A DNA stretch of 37,426 nucleotides from NCBI GenBank assembly GCA_035477215.1, contig DATIKU010000013.1:1-37426 (forward strand), written 5' to 3'. This DNA is from Spirochaetota bacterium. GTDB taxonomy: Bacteria > Spirochaetota > UBA4802 > UBA5368. Positions 32,758 to 37,426 of this stretch are shown piece by piece (within the stretch, counting starts at the first letter, position 1; every line of letters begins with the position of its first letter). The notes beneath the pieces were generated by a model, which had not been told where the DNA came from, did not search any database, and was given only the letters and a program-made list of their open reading frames with translations. Position numbers and translations under genes: made by a program.

Positions 32758-33364
32758 AGCGCGTCGCGTAAAAGCCGATTATTTCCATGAGCTCGCACCG
32801 GGATGGGACGAGAAGGTGGGAAACAACGCCGGCCGGAAAGAAAAACTGCGAAGGGTTTTCGACATGATCGAAATCCGCAAGGGCGCCAGGGTACTCGATG
32901 TCGGGTGCGGTTCGGGTGTTCTTTTCCGGTTCATCGAGGAAAAAACCGGCCCGGACGGAACCATCCTGGCCGTGGACCCCGCCGAGGGCATGATCGATCG
33001 GGCGAAGGAGCTTCATCGTGATTTCGACAACATCCAATACAGCGTGGGGTTCATCGAAGATTCCGGACTTCCGCACGGGGAATTCGACGTGGCGCTGTGC
33101 TACGCGGTTCTTCCGCACATTGAAGACATCCCACGGTCGCTGAAGGTGCTGTACCGGGCGCTTGTATCCGGAGGCCGGGTCTATATTTTTCACCCGGACG
33201 ATACACGGGCGCTGAATGAATTCCATGCCGCCCTGAACGGCCCGATACAAAAAGACGTGCTGCCGGCCGAGGACGAACTGCGCGTGCTCCTCGCCGATGC
33301 AGGCTTCAGGGTGCTCAGCTATATCGACGAGCCCGGCCTTAATTTCGTCGAGTGCGAAAAATGA
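32747..33364 (+). CDS. Class I SAM-dependent methyltransferase
   Basis: About 205 residues from the ATG at 32747, with GGAG upstream; a longer frame from 32645 is not supported. The SAM-binding motif I is VLDVGCGSGVLF, followed by ILAVDPAEGMIDRAKE (motif II). The region CYAVLPHIEDIPRSLK fits the later motifs. It resembles the UbiE/Methyltransf_11 type. It sits between the ECF S and T components and overlaps both, so its product probably acts on the transported compound or a linked metabolite. Confidence 0.87.
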   Translation: MSTEARRVKADYFHELAPGWDEKVGNNAGRKEKLRRVFDMIEIRKGARVLDVGCGSGVLFRFIEEKTGPDGTILAVDPAEGMIDRAKELHRDFDNIQYSVGFIEDSGLPHGEFDVALCYAVLPHIEDIPRSLKVLYRALVSGGRVYIFHPDDTRALNEFHAALNGPIQKDVLPAEDELRVLLADAGFRVLSYIDEPGLNFVECEK

Positions 33365-34035
33365 CCTCGCTGATCAGGCCGATTCTTGTCCTCGCCGTGC
33401 TAATGTCCCTGGCCGTATTCCCGCTCTCTTTGCCCGTGATTGCGACGACGCTCGTGATGTACGCGCTCATCGTTCCGGCGGTGCGCGTAATGCCGGCGGA
33501 ACTGCTTGCAAGAAACATTTTTATCGCGCTGTCTGCGGTCTTCTTTATGCTAATGGCCGCGGTCTCGTCCCTGCTTCGCGGCGACATGGTGAATATGCAT
33601 GTTCCCGAGCTGGGGGCCAGGATAGTCCTTATCTTCAATGCGATATTCCTCGGAGGACGATGGATCGGCAATGCCGGGGTCCTCAGGCTTGTCGATTCCC
33701 TTCCATCGGAACGTCTCAGGCTCTTCATGCTTCTGATCATTAAACAGGCCCATTCTCTTCTCGCCGCCAACCGTGTGGTCATCAACCAGCTCAGATGTCG
33801 TCTCGATATGACGAAACGGGACAGGCTGCTCGTCGCGCGCTTCTATGTTCAGAACATGGTCTACGGCGAGCTAAGGTCGTACCGGCACCTGCAGGCCGCG
33901 CTGTACACGCGGCTTCCGGAAAGGTTATGGGTTTACCATCGTCCGGAAACTTTCGGGGCGATGGACGCGCTCATCGCCGCTGTCGCGATACTCTGCGCCG
34001 CCGCCGCGGTCCTGGCGCAGTGGGGCGGAAAGTGA
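33361..34035 (+). CDS. Probable ECF transporter T component (divergent)
   Basis: About 224 residues starting at the ATG at 33361 that overlaps the methyltransferase stop as ATGA. It has several membrane segments in the first half, a long cytoplasmic helical region with basic residues (RLRLFMLLIIKQAHSLLAAN; LQAALYTRLPERLW), and a final helix near the C-terminus. This layout fits EcfT/CbiQ, and it lies directly before an ECF-type ATPase. The usual paired Ala-Arg-Gly motifs are not clear, so it is a divergent member. Confidence 0.65.
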   Translation: MTSLIRPILVLAVLMSLAVFPLSLPVIATTLVMYALIVPAVRVMPAELLARNIFIALSAVFFMLMAAVSSLLRGDMVNMHVPELGARIVLIFNAIFLGGRWIGNAGVLRLVDSLPSERLRLFMLLIIKQAHSLLAANRVVINQLRCRLDMTKRDRLLVARFYVQNMVYGELRSYRHLQAALYTRLPERLWVYHRPETFGAMDALIAAVAILCAAAAVLAQWGGK

Positions 34036-34057
34036 TCGTAGCGGGAGGAGAGATGTC

Positions 34058-34756
34058 ATGATGAAAACGCTGATTGTGCGAAACCTCAGCTACCGCTATC
34101 CCGACGGGCGGAGGGCGCTCGACGGCGTAAATATCGAGGTCGATGAGGGAATGCGTGTCTGTCTGGCGGGAAAAAACGGCAGCGGTAAAACGACGCTTTT
34201 TCTGAACATTGACGGCCTGCTTGACGGCGACGGGTTTATTTCGGTGATGGGGATAGAGCGGAGCGCGGGGACCATGGCGCGCATACGCAGAAGCATCGGG
34301 TTCCTTTTCAGCCAGGTCGAGCACCAGTTCATCATGACCGATCTCCTGAACGATGTCATCCTGAGCGTCGGCGACGAGGCGCCGGATATCGGAGCCAAAA
34401 GGAAGGCGGCGATGGAATGGCTCGAGCGCTTCGACCTTTCGCGCTACGCGGACCGTAACCCGCTGGAGCTTTCGGCCGGCGAGATGAAGCGTGCGGCGCT
34501 TGCCGGGGTGCTCGCCCGGCGGCCCGGCCTCCTGCTCCTCGACGAGGCATTGGGCGGGCTTGACCGCGAAAACGGCGAAAAGCTCGCGGCGATTCTCCGC
34601 TCGCTTTCCACCACCATGCTCATCGCGACGCACCGGCGCTTCATGGTGGAGGAGGTCGCCACGCATGTGGCGGTGATGGAGGAAGGTGCAATTACCGGTA
34701 TCTATGAGAAGAAGAAGGCGTTGAAAATGAGGACCGTTCAGAAGTTTTTGTTCTGA
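34058..34756 (+). CDS. ECF/CbiO-type ABC ATPase
   Basis: The 232-residue protein has Walker A GKNGSGKTT, the Q-loop region FLFSQVEHQFIMTDLLNDV typical of energy-coupling factor ATPases, the signature LSAGEMKRAALAG, and the switch histidine in IATHRR. Walker B reads LLLLDEALGGLD, where the proline usual after the Glu is Ala. GGAGGAG precedes the ATG pair at 34058. Only one ATPase gene is present, so a homodimer is expected unless a partner lies elsewhere. Confidence 0.87.
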   Translation: MMKTLIVRNLSYRYPDGRRALDGVNIEVDEGMRVCLAGKNGSGKTTLFLNIDGLLDGDGFISVMGIERSAGTMARIRRSIGFLFSQVEHQFIMTDLLNDVILSVGDEAPDIGAKRKAAMEWLERFDLSRYADRNPLELSAGEMKRAALAGVLARRPGLLLLDEALGGLDRENGEKLAAILRSLSTTMLIATHRRFMVEEVATHVAVMEEGAITGIYEKKKALKMRTVQKFLF

Positions 34757-34816
34757 TGCGCGATGTTCAACGTATATTGAAAAGATGCCCTGCATCAGTA
34801 GAACATTGATTGTTAT

Positions 34817-34924
34817 CGGCATGTCCCGTCTTCCCCGCTTCGGCGCCTCGGATTTACCTCCGTGTAAGCCTCGGCGCAGGCGACATCCGTGTCGCCTCCT
34901 ACGCGGTGAAGCCGGGACATGCCG
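34817..34924. repeat. Inverted repeat A between converging genes
   Basis: CGGCATGTCCCG (34817-34828) and CGGGACATGCCG (34913-34924) are perfect 12-base inverted repeats. A second perfect hairpin lies inside, GGCGACA-TCCG-TGTCGCC (34879-34896). No T run follows, so it is not a typical terminator. Region 34757-35067 has no gene. Confidence 0.7.
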
Positions 34925-34945
34925 CAACCATTACCTGAGCGGTGT

Positions 34946-35033
34946 CGTGGGGAAAAGAGCGGAGAAGCCGAGGACTGTCCGAGTCTTCCCCGCGTTATCC
35001 GAGTTCCGCAGGCTTCGCAGCCTTTTCCCCACG
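34946..35033. repeat. Inverted repeat B between converging genes
   Basis: CGTGGGGAAAAG (34946-34957) and CTTTTCCCCACG (35022-35033) are perfect 12-base inverted repeats. Further pairing is possible inside (GCGGAGAAGCC with GGCTTCGCAGC). TCTTCCCCGC occurs in both repeats A and B, so they may be related elements, perhaps REP-like or acting as bidirectional terminators. Confidence 0.65.
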
Positions 35034-35067
35034 ATGCCGCATATTTGACATGGTTTATCCGGTGAGG

Positions 35068-37002
35068 CTACAGCGTGACCGAAAGTCCTCCCATAGCGGT
35101 AAAACCGGGCATCGGATAATATCCCTGGTTTGCTACAGCGCTGGAACCACCATAGTACGTCGAATAGTCCTTGTCCGTAATGTTGTTCAAATTCACGAAG
35201 GCGCGATAGCGCTCCATGAAGGTGTACGCGAGCTTGGCGTTGAGCACCAGGTAGTTCGAAAGGTCGATGGTACCGGCCGCGTCGTGCCAGATGCCATACA
35301 CGTATTCGGCATCGAGCCCGGCGTAAATGCCGTAGCCGTCGAACGAAACGCCGCCAAGCAGCTTGTGCTTCGGCACGTAGGTAAGCTTGGCCTTGCGGTA
35401 CTCGTTATCAATATAGGAGTAGCCGGTGCGCAGGCCCACCATGTTCATAATGGTATACTTCGCCGTGGCCTCAAGGCCGTTGTAGTTGAACTCATCGGCG
35501 TTCGTCCATTGACCAGCTGATGCTATTATCTTGTCATCCGCAATGATATGGTAACCTGTTATATCAAAAATTATGTCTTTTATTGGGGTGAGTTCAATTC
35601 CAGCATCGTATGAAAGATACGTTTCTGGGTCGAGGTTCTCGTTTGGGCTGGGGCCCATATTTCTTATATACAATTGGCGTACATCGGGTAGTTTAAACCC
35701 TTTCGCGACGCTGCTATGAATTTTAAAGTATTCCGTCGGATTGACGATGAGCCCCCCCTGCCAGGCGGTAAAGCCGCCGAATTTTGAGTCGTCGGTATAG
35801 CGCGCGCCGCCGGAAAGCGTTACGGCGTCGAAAAAGCGCTGCTCGACAAGGCCGAAAGCCGAGGTGTCGGTAAGATATTTATCCTTGACGTAATACACAT
35901 CGGTTACGAGGTTTTTCGACGTCCCGCCCCATTTGCGCACGTCCATGCCGACCGTGATCCTGTTGCCTTTGAAGAGCTTCGCCGATTCGATCACACGCGC
36001 GCCGTAAAGCGTGTCGTCGTGCTCATAGGAATCGACATCATTGGGATACTGCTCCGCCTCGTGATGGCCGTTGTTATAGAAGACATGGATCATCCCCTCG
36101 AGTTTTTCATAGGTATTCAACACGTTCAGGGACGCGCCTTTGCGGAGAATGTCAAAGTATTCCAATGCATCGTAGGGTTTACCCTCGGCGCCGGGATCGT
36201 GAATCTCCTGTTTCATCATGAAGGCGTTCACCCCGGCATACCAGTTCTTTCCGAGCTCGAAACCGAAACGGGCCGTGCCGTTGTGGTTCATGTATTCGGA
36301 GTCCACTTCCTTTCCGTTCGGCGCGGTCTGTTCGCGGTGGCCGTCGGTCCGCTGAAAGTTGTACGAGACGCCGTAGTCGAAGATCCCCATCTTGCCCTGA
36401 TGAGTGATGTAATCGTCGGTTGAATTGTAGCTTCCGTAAGAACCGGAAAGCTCGGTGCTATAACCGTCGTGCTCCTGGCGCTTCGTGATGACATTCACGA
36501 CGCCGCCCAGGGCCCCCGAGCCGTACAGCACCGGCTGCGGGCCGTGCAAGACCTCGACACGGTCGATGTTCTTCATCGCGAAGAGGTCGGCGATTGGATG
36601 CCCCATGATCGACGTGGTGGTGTCGAGCCCGTTGATGAGAAAGGGGACGCCGGTGGTGGGCCCCCAGCCCGATTTGCCCACGCCGCGGATGGACATGACC
36701 GCCGCGCCGCTGGATGAGACGCCGAAGCCCATCACCCGGTTGTTGCCGGTATAGAAACTCGGCACGTTCTGGCTGATGACGTTGACGAGGTTGGTTTTGG
36801 TTGAGTTTTTGACCTCTTTGTCAGTGATGATCGAGACCACGCCGGGCTGTTCTTTTTTGTCCTTGACGATGATCTCTTTGGACATGAAGACCTTGTCCTC
36901 ATCGGTTTTGGTCGTTTCGGTTGCGCCTTCGGGCGTGGCCTTCTGCGCGTGCAGTGCCGTCGCGATGAAGAGCATAATGACCGCGAGTCTGGTGTATTTC
37001 AT
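35068..37002 (-). CDS. TonB-dependent outer-membrane receptor
   Basis: The 644-residue protein has a signal peptide of about 19 residues (cut after LHA), a plug domain (about 45-165) with FLINGLD, IDRVEVLHGPQPVLYGSGAL and GGVVNVITKR, then a 22-strand type barrel. The barrel contains AKGFKLPDVRQLY and FVNLNNITDKDY, common in BtuB- and siderophore-type receptors. GGAGG lies before the ATG. The ligand is unknown. Region 37003-37288 upstream is AT-rich at 37141-37200 with no gene; I found no B12 box there. Confidence 0.92.
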   Translation of the reverse strand: MKYTRLAVIMLFIATALHAQKATPEGATETTKTDEDKVFMSKEIIVKDKKEQPGVVSIITDKEVKNSTKTNLVNVISQNVPSFYTGNNRVMGFGVSSSGAAVMSIRGVGKSGWGPTTGVPFLINGLDTTTSIMGHPIADLFAMKNIDRVEVLHGPQPVLYGSGALGGVVNVITKRQEHDGYSTELSGSYGSYNSTDDYITHQGKMGIFDYGVSYNFQRTDGHREQTAPNGKEVDSEYMNHNGTARFGFELGKNWYAGVNAFMMKQEIHDPGAEGKPYDALEYFDILRKGASLNVLNTYEKLEGMIHVFYNNGHHEAEQYPNDVDSYEHDDTLYGARVIESAKLFKGNRITVGMDVRKWGGTSKNLVTDVYYVKDKYLTDTSAFGLVEQRFFDAVTLSGGARYTDDSKFGGFTAWQGGLIVNPTEYFKIHSSVAKGFKLPDVRQLYIRNMGPSPNENLDPETYLSYDAGIELTPIKDIIFDITGYHIIADDKIIASAGQWTNADEFNYNGLEATAKYTIMNMVGLRTGYSYIDNEYRKAKLTYVPKHKLLGGVSFDGYGIYAGLDAEYVYGIWHDAAGTIDLSNYLVLNAKLAYTFMERYRAFVNLNNITDKDYSTYYGGSSAVANQGYYPMPGFTAMGGLSVTL

Positions 37003-37227
37003 GCGATGATGCCTCCGGAACTGTGTTATGGTGTAGGCCGGCGATATTCAGGAACACCGGGCTGACGCAGCGGCCACATGACGGTACGGCGGTGCGTGAG
37101 AGTACTGGCTCCTGATAGCGTCGGTATAATAATTGATAGCACGAAAATATAAATAGTAGCACACGTCAATTAAAAAAAATATTTTTATATACACGTAAAA
37201 ATATGGCACGCGGCAGGGAAAAAGTGG

Positions 37228-37257
37228 TTGTAACGCCGTCCCGGCGTATAGTATACA
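37228..37257 (+). promoter_or_regulatory. Possible promoter for rlmN
   Basis: TTGTAA (37228-37233) and TATACA (37252-37257) are 18 bases apart and lie about 30 bases before the start codon. The match is moderate. Confidence 0.4.
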
Positions 37258-37288
37258 CAATGTCTTCATCGTGCCGCCGTGAAACGAT

Positions 37289-37426
37289 ATGCCGGAAATG
37301 AACAAAACATCCATCAAGAATCTCGCGATCGACGCCGTCGAACAGGTGTTCGCCTCGCTTGGAGAAAAGCCCTACCGCGCCAAACAGCTCTTCAACTGGC
37401 TGTACGAGAAGAACGTGGAGTCGTTC
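37289..37426 (+). CDS. rlmN: 23S rRNA (adenine2503-C2)-methyltransferase, N-terminal fragment
   Basis: Only the first 46 codons are in the window. The sequence SLGEKPYRAKQLFNWLYEK, followed by NVESF, matches the N-terminal helical domain of RlmN/Cfr radical SAM enzymes (the 'YRA.QLF.W.Y..' pattern). The radical SAM cysteines lie beyond the window edge. The ATG at 37289 is used; a second ATG at 37298 is also possible. Confidence 0.75.
   Translation, partial: MPEMNKTSIKNLAIDAVEQVFASLGEKPYRAKQLFNWLYEKNVESF

Noticed and set aside
37027-37080. A short leader peptide (about 17 codons, beginning MWPLRQ) before the TonB receptor
   Set aside because: It lacks a ribosome-binding site and any run of a regulatory amino acid, so it is likely to be chance.
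37003-37288. Cobalamin riboswitch before the TonB receptor
   Set aside because: No B12 box or other consensus segment could be found on the minus strand.

Overview
The window is a GC-rich (roughly 60% by eye) chromosomal segment from a diderm, probably anaerobic bacterium. Lipoproteins with lipobox cysteines, a TonB-dependent receptor and an outer-membrane barrel point to two membranes. A formate dehydrogenase accessory gene, tungstate-type transporter genes and a corrinoid methyltransferase locus point to anaerobic metabolism. The mix would fit Spirochaetota or Desulfobacterota-like lineages, but nothing here fixes the phylum. No rRNA, tRNA, CRISPR, transposase or phage gene was seen.

Layout. 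(1) 474-7518, + strand: a HutC/GntR regulator, an AprA-like flavoprotein, an Fe-S/FAD NAD(P)H oxidoreductase, a thiamine-diphosphate enzyme and a DUF819 membrane protein, apparently one catabolic operon of unknown substrate. (2) 7525-15939: a minus-strand receiver-PAS4 protein with no output domain, then a + strand run of a non-pyrrolysine MttB-family methyltransferase, its corrinoid protein, a GPH-type sugar/cation symporter-like transporter, a zinc homocysteine methyltransferase and a PAS-HisKA_2 kinase. Together these suggest uptake and demethylation of a methylated amine, with homocysteine as a possible methyl acceptor. (3) 15940-20621: a candidate small RNA ending in a strong terminator, a lipoprotein, an alpha/beta hydrolase, a TupB/TupC-like ABC pair with no binding protein in the window, and a PHP phosphoesterase. 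(4) 20702-26122, minus strand: argC, a small lipoprotein, and a TetR / outer-membrane barrel / duplicated-domain lipoprotein operon with overlapping genes. (5) 26422-30634: asd, a GAF-HD-GYP protein and a divergent DUF342 (FapA-like) protein. (6) 30989-34756: tatA-fdhE, then an ECF-type transporter operon (S component, SAM methyltransferase, T component, ATPase) behind a possibly structured leader. (7) 35068-37426: a TonB-dependent receptor on the minus strand and the 5' end of rlmN running off the window.

Connecting themes are inferences. TupBC, TatA and FdhE would fit a tungsten- or molybdenum-dependent, Tat-exported formate dehydrogenase encoded elsewhere. The TonB receptor and ECF operon would fit uptake of a scarce nutrient, possibly a corrinoid, which the methyltransferase locus needs. 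Three copies of a dispersed palindromic element (177-349, 9717-9830, 30666-30818) and two long inverted repeats between converging genes (34817-35033) are the main non-coding structures.
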